A DNA stretch of 64,000 nt from Hymenobacter sp. GOD-10R. GTDB lineage: Bacteria > Bacteroidota > Bacteroidia > Cytophagales > Hymenobacteraceae. The notes beneath the pieces were generated by a model. It saw only the letters and a program-made list of their open reading frames with translations. It was not told the DNA's origin and made no database searches. Positions 43,350 to 51,598 of the stretch are shown one piece after another. Every line of letters starts with the position of its first letter. Within the stretch, counting starts at the first letter, position 1. The DNA lies in NCBI RefSeq assembly GCF_035609205.1, contig NZ_CP141184.1, forward strand, positions 5,649,001 through 5,713,000, written 5' to 3'. The position numbers were made by a program, and so were the translations under genes.

Positions 43350-44330
43350 CTAGCGAGCGGCTGACGTTTGTTCGCGCTGCTCGCGGCGGGGGCGCGTAAT
43401 GCGAGAGAACAAACTAATTTCCTGATCAAACACAAAGCGGAGAAATAGCCGCGTGTACGACGTATGATGCAGCAGCGGCTCGTAGAATTCGGGAGCCAAC
43501 GCCTTCAACTCCGGCAACTTCGTCCACGGCACAGAAGGCAAGTCATGGTGCTCGTTATGAAAGCCTACGTTGAGATTAATACCGTTCAGGCGACCATAGT
43601 AGCTGTAGGTTTCCTGTTCGGGGTCTAGGGTTAGGTAGTGCTCCTGAATCCAGCGGGCGCCCAGCGGGTGAAAGCCTACCGAAAACCAGAAGCTCATAAA
43701 CAAGTACAGCAGCGCCATCCAGCCAAAGAAGTAAACGATTACGGCATCGAAAGCTAGCTGCGCCACAATATTGGCGACTACGAAGCGGTCGACGGCGGCT
43801 ACCTCGCGGCAACGCAGCGTGCGTATCACCTGAAACAGCGGAAAGAAGAACAGCCAAATAGCCTTGCCAATCGAATAGTTACGAATCAGTTTGGCTTCGT
43901 ACCAATCGGGTAAGTCGGCATCCAGTTCGTGCACGCCTTGGTGCACGTGGTGTTGCAAGTGGAAGTTTTTAAAGGAAATAGCCGTCGGCACTACCGTTGG
44001 GAAGTTTGCAAAGATGCCCGCGGCCGTGTTCTGCCAAGTTTTCTTGAAGATCAGGTTGTGCGCTGCTTCGTGAATGGTCACAAAAAGCGTGTGCGAGAAG
44101 AAAGCCCCGACCAAGTACGCCACCAGCAAGTTCCAATACCAAGCTAGGCCGGAGACCATATAAGCCAGGAGCACCTGCGCGCCAACGCACGCCACAATAA
44201 TGGCAAACGTTATAGGCTCCTTGGTAATCAGGCGACGGGCTTCGGGGTGTGTCTTGAGGAGCTGCCGCCCACGTCCCCGGTGCGGCTCATGCGTGTTGAC
44301 AAGCGTGAAGGTAGCAGACTGAGAAGGCAT
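43350..44330 (-). CDS. Membrane fatty acid/sphingolipid desaturase resembling delta-4 (DEGS) desaturases
   Basis: 326 residues from ATG 44330 (MPSQSATFTLVNTHEPH); the longer frame adds 16 residues. Iron-binding His boxes are HEAAH (87-91), HLQHH (124-128) and HNEHH (258-262). The match to eukaryotic sphingolipid delta-4 desaturases is unusually specific: THEPHRGRGRQLLKTHPEAR at the start, SISFK-like AISFKNFHLQHH, ELDADLP, ETYSYYGRLNG, NVGFHNEHHDLPSVP, and FVFDQEISLFSRI near the end, with similar spacing and total length (~320). It probably introduces a double bond into a ceramide or fatty-acyl chain in the inner membrane. General acyl desaturase is the alternative. Confidence 0.87.
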   Translation of the reverse strand: MPSQSATFTLVNTHEPHRGRGRQLLKTHPEARRLITKEPITFAIIVACVGAQVLLAYMVSGLAWYWNLLVAYLVGAFFSHTLFVTIHEAAHNLIFKKTWQNTAAGIFANFPTVVPTAISFKNFHLQHHVHQGVHELDADLPDWYEAKLIRNYSIGKAIWLFFFPLFQVIRTLRCREVAAVDRFVVANIVAQLAFDAVIVYFFGWMALLYLFMSFWFSVGFHPLGARWIQEHYLTLDPEQETYSYYGRLNGINLNVGFHNEHHDLPSVPWTKLPELKALAPEFYEPLLHHTSYTRLFLRFVFDQEISLFSRITRPRREQREQTSAAR

Positions 44331-44672
44331 GGTGCCAAATAGATAAGATGAGGGGATGATAGCAAATTGAGCCGACAAGAATAAGGCAATTCTGTCAGAA
44401 AATGCGTCCTATTTTTTGTCGTTGGGCAAATAACGCGTTCGACATGATTTCTTCATGAGGCGCCCATTAGCTTGCCAACCATTCGTGTGCCGAGCGTCTG
44501 ATTTGGTGCTGGTTCCTCGTAGAAGCCTAAGTTGGCAAATTTAGTTTGTGCGACGGCAAAAATAGTCGATTGCTCGACCTACCGCTGCCCCAGCTTTCGC
44601 GCGACCTAGCTCGATCACGGCCCGGTACTGCTCGCCTCTCCCCTGCTTGTCAACTGCTTAACTTATTCTCTA
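44331..44672. other. Divergent region between desaturase and porin genes
   Basis: About 342 nt between divergent starts. An incomplete -7 candidate TTAGTTTG lies near 44541-44548 on the plus strand. No gene or RNA recognised. Confidence 0.3.
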
Positions 44673-46079
44673 ATGCGTTTTTTTGCGCGCACCAAGTATG
44701 TTGCCGTCGTGCTACTAGGCATAGGTAGCGCCGTTGTGGCGCATGCCCAAACAACGCCAGCTTCTCCGGCTCCGGCACCACCCGTTCCCACACCTGCCGC
44801 CGCACCTGCTTCCCCCCCCGACCAAAAACTGGCCCCGGATACGACTGTGGTGCAGCCGTGGAGTTTTCACTTTCAGCAAACCGTCATTCAGCAGTGGCAT
44901 AACAAGTTTGAGGCTCCACGCACGGGCGCTTACAGCTTGCAGCCGGTAGAAAAAGCGAAGCTTTCCCTCACTACTACCCTCTTAGTGGGCCGACGCCTGT
45001 GGCACGGTGCTTCGCTATACTTCAACCCAGAAGTGGCGGGTGGCAGTGGCCTGAGCGGCGCCCGTGGCATAGCCGGCTTCGTGAATGGCGAAACGTTTCG
45101 CATCGGCAATCCGGCGCCACAGCTCTACCTAGCTCGTTTGTTTTTGCGGCAGGTGTGGGACCTAGGGTCGGAAAAAACAACGGCCACAGATGCGCCCAAC
45201 CAACTCGGTGGCCCCGCCCCTACTCGCTACTTTGCGCTCAATGCTGGCAAGTTTAGCCTGTCTGATTACTTCGATCTGAACAGCTACAGTCACGACCCGC
45301 GCACGCAGTTTCTCAACTGGAGCTTGATGAGCACGGGCGCTTGGGATTACCCGGCCAACACCCGCGGCTACACCGTGGGCATAGTAGGCGAATACGTGAC
45401 GCCCGCCTTTGCCTTGCGAGCCGCTAGCACGCTAGTGCCGAAGGAAGCTAATGGCCCAACGCTGGAGAAGAACTATGGCCGCTCGCACTCCGAAACTCTG
45501 GAGCTCACCCGTACCACCTACTTGCACGGCCGGGCCGGCGCGGTGCGCTTGCTGGGTTTCGTAACTCATGCCGACATGGGTGACTACCGCCTAGCCGCCA
45601 AGCGTCCCGACCTCGACCTAGTTGCTACCCGAGCAATTGGTCGTACCAAATACGGTGTTTCAGCGAACGTAGAGCAGGCCCTCACCGACCAGCTAGGGGT
45701 ATTTGCGCGGGCTAGTGTCAACGACGGCAAGCACGAAACCTGGGCCTTCACCGAAATTGACCAATCGGTGAGCATTGGCGCGAGTAGCGCCGGCAGCCGC
45801 TGGCAACGCCCCACGGACCGCCTAGGTCTTGCATTTGTAGGGAATGGCATTTCGCAGCCGCATCGCGACTTCTTAGCGGCGGGTGGGCACGGCTTCATCG
45901 TTGGCGACGGCTACCTGAAGTACGCGCCCGAGCTCATTGGCGAGCTATACTATAGCTTCAACATCCCGAAATACTTTATCACCATCAGCCCTGATTACCA
46001 GTTCGTTGTTAACCCAGGCTATAACTGTGACCGTGGGCCTGTGCACGTGGTAGCCGTGCGAGCACACATTGCCTTCTAA
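44673..46079 (+). CDS. Carbohydrate porin-like (OprB-type) outer-membrane protein
   Basis: 468 residues: signal peptide ending VAHAQ, then a Pro/Ala linker (residues ~27-50, PASPAPAPPVPTPAAAP). A barrel follows with OprB-type hallmarks: LYFNPEVAGGSGLSGARGIA, LARLFLRQVWDLGSE, and GKFSLSDYFDLNSYSHDPRT, then LMSTGAWDYPANTRGYTVG. It ends in VVAVRAHIAF with a terminal Phe. OprB proteins admit sugars through the outer membrane. ATG 44673; no sugar kinase nearby. Confidence 0.82.
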   Translation: MRFFARTKYVAVVLLGIGSAVVAHAQTTPASPAPAPPVPTPAAAPASPPDQKLAPDTTVVQPWSFHFQQTVIQQWHNKFEAPRTGAYSLQPVEKAKLSLTTTLLVGRRLWHGASLYFNPEVAGGSGLSGARGIAGFVNGETFRIGNPAPQLYLARLFLRQVWDLGSEKTTATDAPNQLGGPAPTRYFALNAGKFSLSDYFDLNSYSHDPRTQFLNWSLMSTGAWDYPANTRGYTVGIVGEYVTPAFALRAASTLVPKEANGPTLEKNYGRSHSETLELTRTTYLHGRAGAVRLLGFVTHADMGDYRLAAKRPDLDLVATRAIGRTKYGVSANVEQALTDQLGVFARASVNDGKHETWAFTEIDQSVSIGASSAGSRWQRPTDRLGLAFVGNGISQPHRDFLAAGGHGFIVGDGYLKYAPELIGELYYSFNIPKYFITISPDYQFVVNPGYNCDRGPVHVVAVRAHIAF

Positions 46080-46182
46080 GCAGCGGCTTACCGAAGCAGC
46101 ATGCATTGCGCTACTACGCATCCATTTCATTTGGCGGGCGCGCCGGGTTAGATTTTGTGCCTAGCACGGAATAACAACTTGA

Positions 46183-47391
46183 TTGCCTAGGTTTGGGAAA
46201 CTCAATTACAGCCTCCTGCCCGTGGCCAATTCCGTTACTCGTGCTAACTTTTTAATCGGCCTGTGCTTGGCGCTGGGCGCTGCCCCCGTTGCCCAGGCGC
46301 AGCTCGACAATCGCGCCTTTCTGTATCCGCTAACTGTGCGACCCGCTTACGACCATCAGCTGCGGTTGAGCGTTAACGCCTTTCAGTTTTTCAAAGACAA
46401 CGAGTATTTCAACAAAATTGCCGACGGGTATACGCTATTTGGTACGCAGTTCAACCCGCGCCTGACGTACTATCCTAGCCCTAACCTGCGTCTGGAAGCC
46501 GGCATCTTTTTGTGGAAGGATTACGGCAACCCACGTCTGCAACAGGTGCGCCCAACGTTCACCGGCGTTTACCAGAGCCCCAATGGCCGTCACCGGGTGC
46601 TGTTTGGTAACATCGAAAGTCACCTGCACCATGGCTACATTGAGCCGCTGTTCGACTTTGAACGGGTCATTCTGAAGCGGTTAGAAGAAGGCTTGCAGTA
46701 TCAGCTTCAAACCCGGCGCGTGCGGCTCGATACCTGGGTCGATTGGCAGCGGCAGCAGTATCGCTACAGCAACTACCAGGAGGAAATTACGGGAGGCCTA
46801 GTTTCTGAATTCATTCTTACGCCTGATTCTACCCGCAAGTGGCGCTTGAGCGTGCCCGCCCAATTCACAGCACAACATTATGGCGGTCAGATTGATACGT
46901 TGGACAAGCCGCTGCAAACGCTCTTCAACTACAGCCTTGGTTTGCGGGTAGCACGGCAGCTAGCTTCCCGTACAGTACCACGCCTGCGCGCCGAAATACA
47001 CGGTGCTTTCTTCGACGATCATTCTTTCACGAAAGCTTATCCTTACAGCCAAGGTACTGGCCTATATGCTAATGCGGGCGCCGATACGCGTTTTGTGAAC
47101 GTACTGGTTAGCTACTGGCAAGGGCACCATTTCATTGCGCCCCTAGGTGGTCGGCTCTACCAATCTGTTTCGACTACAGTGGCCAATCCGCAGTTCACGG
47201 ATGCTAACCGCGAGATCCTGCTGGTGCGCTTCTTACGCGACTTTCGCCTGCCGGGCCACGTGGTACTCACAACGCGCTTAGAGCCCGTGTACGATTTCAA
47301 CGCCCATCTGCTCGATTTCTCCCTGGGCGTATACCTAAACTTTAATCAGGATTTCTTCCTGGCTAAGATCCGGCCATCAGAATCCAACTAA
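46183..47391 (+). CDS. Predicted outer-membrane protein, unknown family
   Basis: Up to 402 residues from TTG 46183. A GTG at 46222 (VANSVTRANFLIGLCLALG) would put a normal signal peptide at the very N-terminus and is probably the true start. The mature protein opens at QLDNRAFLYPLTVRPAYDHQ and has many aromatic alternating strands (LRLEAGIFLWKDYGN, VLTTRLEPVYDFNAHL), ending in LNFNQDFFLAKIRPSESN. A barrel is likely. It follows the porin by about 100 nt on the same strand, so a shared operon or function is possible. Confidence 0.65.
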   Translation: MPRFGKLNYSLLPVANSVTRANFLIGLCLALGAAPVAQAQLDNRAFLYPLTVRPAYDHQLRLSVNAFQFFKDNEYFNKIADGYTLFGTQFNPRLTYYPSPNLRLEAGIFLWKDYGNPRLQQVRPTFTGVYQSPNGRHRVLFGNIESHLHHGYIEPLFDFERVILKRLEEGLQYQLQTRRVRLDTWVDWQRQQYRYSNYQEEITGGLVSEFILTPDSTRKWRLSVPAQFTAQHYGGQIDTLDKPLQTLFNYSLGLRVARQLASRTVPRLRAEIHGAFFDDHSFTKAYPYSQGTGLYANAGADTRFVNVLVSYWQGHHFIAPLGGRLYQSVSTTVANPQFTDANREILLVRFLRDFRLPGHVVLTTRLEPVYDFNAHLLDFSLGVYLNFNQDFFLAKIRPSESN

Positions 47392-47407
47392 GCGGCACAC
47401 GATAAGC

Positions 47408-47459
47408 TAGCTAATGAAAAAGGACCAGAGCACGAGCCCTGGTCCTTTTTCATTAGCTA
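47408..47459. terminator. Bidirectional terminator, 21-bp perfect stem
   Basis: Bases 47408-47428 exactly complement 47439-47459 with a 10-nt loop; A5/T5 runs lie on both arms. It sits between convergent stops at 47391 (+) and 47474 (-). Confidence 0.9.
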
Positions 47460-47473
47460 CTTAATCTCTTGGT

Positions 47474-48115
47474 TTACGAAGCAGAATCTTTGCTAGAACC
47501 TTTCTGCGAGGTACCCCGGTAGCTGCTATCGTTCACCGTGCCCGGCGACGAGTAGCTGCTGGTTGAGCCATAGCGTGAGCCGTAGCTGTCGCCGGAGGTG
47601 AACTTGCCACCCGTAGTGTAGCCCGCCGAGCTACCTCGGTAAGCTTCCTTCGAGCTTTTGCTCATAGGGTTTTTGCCGCTTTTCGAGCGCATAGACAACC
47701 AGCCAATACCGCCTAGCAACAGCGCGCCACCTACAATTTTTTGTGTGGTGCTTAGCTTATTTACTTGGGCAGTAGCTTTCGTACCTAGGTCTTTCAGGCT
47801 TTGTGGTAGCTGGTTTACCGTTTCTTTTAGGTTCGACTGATCCAGCCACTTCTTGGCGGTATCACCTACAGCCCCTAGGTTGAGAGCATCAATGGTGCTA
47901 TCAAATAAGTTGCTTGGCTGCTGATCGGCTTGGGCATCGGCATGAGCAGCTTGGGGGGCAGGCTGCACGCCTTCATCCCCTACTTCGAGTGCAGCATCGG
48001 AGCTGCTATCGGCAGTAGCCGCTGATCCTAAATCAGTTGAACCTGATAGTGAATCAGATGTATTCGTAGAAGCTAGGTCCGGATCTTGGGCGGGTTGATT
48101 TTTTTTGCTGTCCAT
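47474..48115 (-). CDS. Low-complexity protein with single hydrophobic segment
   Basis: 213 residues from ATG 48115 (MDSKKNQPAQDPD). The N-terminal ~70 residues are Ser/Asp/Ala-rich and acidic. Residues ~80-125 (NLGAVGDTAKKWLDQSNLKE, then LPQSLKDLGTKATAQVNKL) look helical and amphipathic. A short hydrophobic helix (IVGGALLLGGIGWLSM) follows, with a Ser/Gly/Tyr-rich tail that is probably disordered. The layout resembles YtxH-like stress proteins. Unknown function. Confidence 0.6.
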   Translation of the reverse strand: MDSKKNQPAQDPDLASTNTSDSLSGSTDLGSAATADSSSDAALEVGDEGVQPAPQAAHADAQADQQPSNLFDSTIDALNLGAVGDTAKKWLDQSNLKETVNQLPQSLKDLGTKATAQVNKLSTTQKIVGGALLLGGIGWLSMRSKSGKNPMSKSSKEAYRGSSAGYTTGGKFTSGDSYGSRYGSTSSYSSPGTVNDSSYRGTSQKGSSKDSAS

Positions 48116-48314
48116 GAGCATTGAAAGTTTTGTGGTGCAAAGTAATGGCCGCTTGGGAAGCCAGGTGGCCCCTGTCTATTCGTAAACCACTGGAATGGGG
48201 TTGCAATTAGATTTGGGTTTTTCTTCTTCGTCGGCAACCTTCCGTTCAGCTGGTCAGTACGATAAGGCAGTTTGTTGCCCCTCCACCACCCTATCCCCTA
48301 ACGAAACTATCCTC

Positions 48315-49109
48315 ATGGCACGCGATTCAAATCTTTCTGTTGCGCTCGTAACCGGCGCTGCTAGCGGCATTGGCCAAGAGCTAGCCCACTTGCTAGCCAA
48401 AGATCAATACCAGCTCATTTTAGTTGACCAAAACCCCGGTGGCCTGCAAGGCTTTGCCGACCACTTACAGAGCGTACACCACATCACGCCAACGCTCATC
48501 ACCCAAGATCTTGGTGAGCCTGGCGCGGCCCAAAAGGTATACGATGAGGTGCAGAGCAAAGGGCTGCAAGTAGACATTCTGGTCAATGACGCCGGTTTTG
48601 GTGTGGCAGGCCCGTTCTTGGATGCTGATCTTAACCGCAACGTGGCGTTGATCAACACCAATATCACGGCTCTAATGGAGCTCACCTACCTTTTCGGGCG
48701 CGACATGAAGCAGCGCGGCAAGGGCCGCATCTTGCAGCTAGCTTCCTTGGCTTCTTTCCAACCTAACGCCAACCTAGCCGTGTATGGAGCCTCGAAGGCG
48801 TTCGTTTTATCTTTCACCGAAGCTATCATTGCGGAACTGAAAGATTCGGGTGTAACGGTAACGGCGCTTTGCCCCGGTGCTACCGAAACCGAGTTCTTCG
48901 AAACGGCCGGCGCTCAGGACACCAAAGAGGGCCAGAGCAAGAAGGCTGACCCAAAAGACGTAGCAAAAGACGGCTACGAAGCCCTCATGAACGGCGAGCC
49001 CCGTGTGATTTCCGGCGTCAGCAACAAATTGCTGGCTACGCTGACCAATATTATCCCAGATAGCTGGTTAGCTGCTGGCAGCAAGAAAAACTTCGAGCCT
49101 GCCAACTAA
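48315..49109 (+). CDS. Short-chain dehydrogenase/reductase
   Basis: 264 residues from ATG 48315 (MARDSNLSVALVTGAASGIG). NAD(P)-binding TGAASGIGQELA, NDAGFGVAG (variant of NAG), and the catalytic tetrad with Ser in LQLASLASF and YGASK. The C-terminal ~60 residues are charged (AQDTKEGQSKKADPKDVAKD) and contain a substrate-binding helix. The DltE-like subfamily is the closest type. Substrate unknown. Confidence 0.9.
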   Translation: MARDSNLSVALVTGAASGIGQELAHLLAKDQYQLILVDQNPGGLQGFADHLQSVHHITPTLITQDLGEPGAAQKVYDEVQSKGLQVDILVNDAGFGVAGPFLDADLNRNVALINTNITALMELTYLFGRDMKQRGKGRILQLASLASFQPNANLAVYGASKAFVLSFTEAIIAELKDSGVTVTALCPGATETEFFETAGAQDTKEGQSKKADPKDVAKDGYEALMNGEPRVISGVSNKLLATLTNIIPDSWLAAGSKKNFEPAN

Positions 49110-49115
49110 CCGCTT

Positions 49116-49183
49116 AGGTTAGCCCAAACGATAAACGCCCGTCCCTCAGCTGAGGGACGGGCGTTTATCGTTTGGGCTAACCT
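49116..49183. terminator. 68-bp perfect palindrome terminator
   Basis: Bases 49116-49149 are the exact reverse complement of 49150-49183 with no loop, centred on AGCT. It lies 6 nt after the SDR stop and 11 nt before the convergent gene's stop at 49195. No poly-T on either side, so termination depends on the stem. Confidence 0.85.
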
Positions 49184-49194
49184 ATCACTACGGC

Positions 49195-49668
49195 CTAGCT
49201 AGGTTCGCCAGCCCCACGGTGCATAGTAGCGGGGTCAGGCAGCACACCGTTGTGCACGTACAGTTGAGCATCGCGCTGACCAGCTACGCGGGCCTCCGCC
49301 TCATACTTATTGTTATAATACCCGACTCGCGCCGACTCAACCAGATACTTCCAGAGGAAAGGCAAATACCCATGCTCCTGGAATTGCCGGATGTGACACA
49401 TCTCGTGTGCTACCCAGTACGGGTCGCGCAAAAACTCTTCGCGCGTGGCACCGCTCAGGTGAATAGCGTTGCCGAGTACCATTGCTACGCTTGAGGAGCC
49501 AAGCACCCGGCGAGCGATACGCGCAAAGGGAGAGTTGGGGATAATACGAGGAGGCTTCATAGAGGCAAAAAACAGCAGGCGCCATATACGCCAAGCAACG
49601 AGTTCAGGTTTTCTTTTTAGCAGGGATATTCTCGAAAAAAGTGTTCCTAAATCAAGAAAGTTGTTCAT
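49195..49668 (-). CDS. Small HExxH-containing protein (DUF4157-like metallopeptidase fold)
   Basis: 157 residues from ATG 49668, or 121 from ATG 49560 (MKPPRIIPNSPFARI). The zinc-type motif VAHEMCHIRQF (HExxH) and GYLPFLWKYLVE plus YNNKYEAEARVAG resemble the short DUF4157/neutral zinc protease-like group. A third metal ligand is not obvious, though the Glu in YEAEAR is a candidate. No signal peptide. Cellular role unknown. Confidence 0.7.
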   Translation of the reverse strand: MNNFLDLGTLFSRISLLKRKPELVAWRIWRLLFFASMKPPRIIPNSPFARIARRVLGSSSVAMVLGNAIHLSGATREEFLRDPYWVAHEMCHIRQFQEHGYLPFLWKYLVESARVGYYNNKYEAEARVAGQRDAQLYVHNGVLPDPATMHRGAGEPS

Positions 49669-49874
49669 TTTGACACCCCAAATTTGGATACCACAGAAAT
49701 TATGGTTTAGCTTTAGACACCGGCGGAAGAAATATCCGTTGGTTTTGCCGCCTCGCGCGACTCATTTACGGCTTGTTTTCTACTGCTTTTAGCAACCGAA
49801 TTATCGAGTAAAAAGACGTACGCTCTGGCTTACCAGCCACCCAGGAATCCGATTTTGCCACCTTACGACGGACA

Positions 49875-50480
49875 ATGAAAAACACCATCCTATATTGCCT
49901 CGCCGCTGCTTCCACTACGCTTTCCTTTTTCTTCGAGCGCACACCTGACGCTACCAACACTTCCTCGGCTTCTATTATAGCAGAAGCCTCTCTCCTGCCA
50001 AGCTTCGCGGACGACGGCACGCCCAGTGACGCCACAACGGCCTCCCGCGACTCGCTAGCTTACCACTACTACTCCCAGACGCTTGGCGTAGACCTAGCTT
50101 TCAACGAAAATAAAGACCTGCTACGCACCGTCACCGACTGGATCGGGACGCCTTACCGCTACGGCAGCAACTCCAAAAAAGGCACCGACTGCTCCGGCTT
50201 CGTAACGCGCGTGTTTGAGGAGGTATACGGTGTTACGCTTAAGCGCAGCTCCCGCTCCATGTTCGAGAATGTGAAGCGCGTTAACAAAGAGCAGATGGAA
50301 GCCGGCGACTTAGTATTCTTCCGTCGCGGTCCGGGTCAACCCATTTACCATGTGGGCATCTACATTAAGGATGGCAAGTTTGCCCACTCTGCTACCAACG
50401 GTGGCGTCATGATCAGCTCCCTCAACCAGCCGTATTACCACCGCAATTTCTACGCGGCGGGTCGTGTTGAAAACGAGTAA
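49875..50480 (+). CDS. NlpC/P60 (C40) peptidase
   Basis: 201 residues with a short hydrophobic N-terminal segment (residues 4-20) that may act as signal. The C-terminal ~115 residues are a C40 papain-like peptidase that cleaves peptidoglycan stem peptides: catalytic Cys106 in GTDCSGFVTRVF, His159 in IYHVGIYI, and His171 in FAHSATNGGV. A Ser/Thr-rich linker (residues 25-60) separates the two parts. ATG 49875. It has its own terminator. Confidence 0.93.
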   Translation: MKNTILYCLAAASTTLSFFFERTPDATNTSSASIIAEASLLPSFADDGTPSDATTASRDSLAYHYYSQTLGVDLAFNENKDLLRTVTDWIGTPYRYGSNSKKGTDCSGFVTRVFEEVYGVTLKRSSRSMFENVKRVNKEQMEAGDLVFFRRGPGQPIYHVGIYIKDGKFAHSATNGGVMISSLNQPYYHRNFYAAGRVENE

Positions 50481-50499
50481 TCCGCCCCACACTCCTCTC

Positions 50500-50530
50500 A
50501 AGCCCCGTTCCAACCGAGCGGGGCTTTTTT
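50500..50530 (+). terminator. Terminator of the NlpC/P60 gene
   Basis: AAGCCCCG / CGGGGCTT stem with an 11-nt loop and six T residues, 20 nt after the stop. Confidence 0.9.
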
Positions 50531-50696
50531 GTGACTTTTAGCCTAGCTTGCAAACTCGGTGCGGAGAAAACTATTTTGCCCTGAAATAGTATAGCAGGCA
50601 AGCTATGGTTGCGTTTTCGCTCCTAGCTAAGTAGCTAGCTTTTTCCTTTTAGCTTGCTGCTTGTCCTCTCTCAACCACCACTCTCTCCTCTTTTGT

Positions 50697-51497
50697 ATGG
50701 ATACGCAAAACCCTAAAGGCGACCAGATTGCCTCTTCGCCACTGTTCAAGAAGTTTCTGGGCAAAGCTGAAGAATACCTCAAGAAGCCTACCCGCATCAA
50801 GCAACTCCTGAGTGATGCGTACGAGAAGGCCAGTGAGAAAAAAGATATTGGCTCCATCGCCCAAGAGGCTTGGGAAACGATGCAAACCCTCTTCCGCCTG
50901 ATCAAGCTGTCGGCTTCGGGTGAGTACACAGGTTTGCCGACGTCGACGGTCGTAGCGGCAGTCGCCGTTACCATCTACTTCTTGTTTCCCATTGACCTTA
51001 TTCCAGATTTCATCCCGGTACTCGGTTTGCTCGACGATGTAGCGCTAGTAGCGTGGTTTAGCACGTCTATCAAAGAAGAGCTCGACAAATTCACGGAGTG
51101 GGAAAAAACCCGCCCTACGGTTGTGGAGCCGAGCGACATGGTACCAAGTGCGGCCGTAGTGCTGAATACCGGCCAAGACGGCAGCACGCACAACTCTGGC
51201 CCCCAGCCACAGGATGCCAACCCAACGCCTTTCGGCCACGATTTGCATGGGCAAGTTTCCACTGAATCGTCCAAGCGCCATAGCACCACAGACCTAAAGC
51301 CTTCTGAAGCTCCCGTGTCGAACACTGATTCCGGTATTTCGTCGCCCGATAGCAGCAACCCAAACCCTAGCCTTACCGGGCCAGATGATACGGAGCCAGC
51401 GGCTAACCCAAAGCCACACGCCGACGACATTTACAACACCGACGGCAGCCGCACGCCCAACGATGGCTCCAACGACGCGGGCGGCAACGTACGTTAG
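50697..51497 (+). CDS. YkvA-type (DUF1232) membrane protein with disordered tail
   Basis: 266 residues from ATG 50697 (MDTQNPKGDQIASSP); the frame opens earlier at 50661. Residues ~85-150 are DUF1232: VAVTIYFLFPIDLIPDFIPV, LGLLDDVALVAWF, a helical hairpin in the membrane. The C-terminal ~105 residues are Pro/Asn/Asp/Ser-rich and probably unstructured (PSLTGPDDTEPAANPKPHAD). Function of the family is unknown. Confidence 0.82.
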   Translation: MDTQNPKGDQIASSPLFKKFLGKAEEYLKKPTRIKQLLSDAYEKASEKKDIGSIAQEAWETMQTLFRLIKLSASGEYTGLPTSTVVAAVAVTIYFLFPIDLIPDFIPVLGLLDDVALVAWFSTSIKEELDKFTEWEKTRPTVVEPSDMVPSAAVVLNTGQDGSTHNSGPQPQDANPTPFGHDLHGQVSTESSKRHSTTDLKPSEAPVSNTDSGISSPDSSNPNPSLTGPDDTEPAANPKPHADDIYNTDGSRTPNDGSNDAGGNVR

Positions 51498-51519
51498 GGG
51501 AGTACGCAAAATCACCCAC

Positions 51520-51564
51520 AAAAAAGCAGCCCGGAGCCATATAATGGCTCCGGGCTGCTTTTTT
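51520..51564. terminator. Bidirectional terminator, 21-bp perfect stem
   Basis: Bases 51520-51540 complement 51544-51564 with a 3-nt apex (ATA) and A6/T6 ends. It lies between convergent stops at 51497 (+) and 51599 (-). Confidence 0.9.
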
Positions 51565-51598
51565 GCTGCCTAGTTGAGGAAGGGCGAATAGTAAGAAG

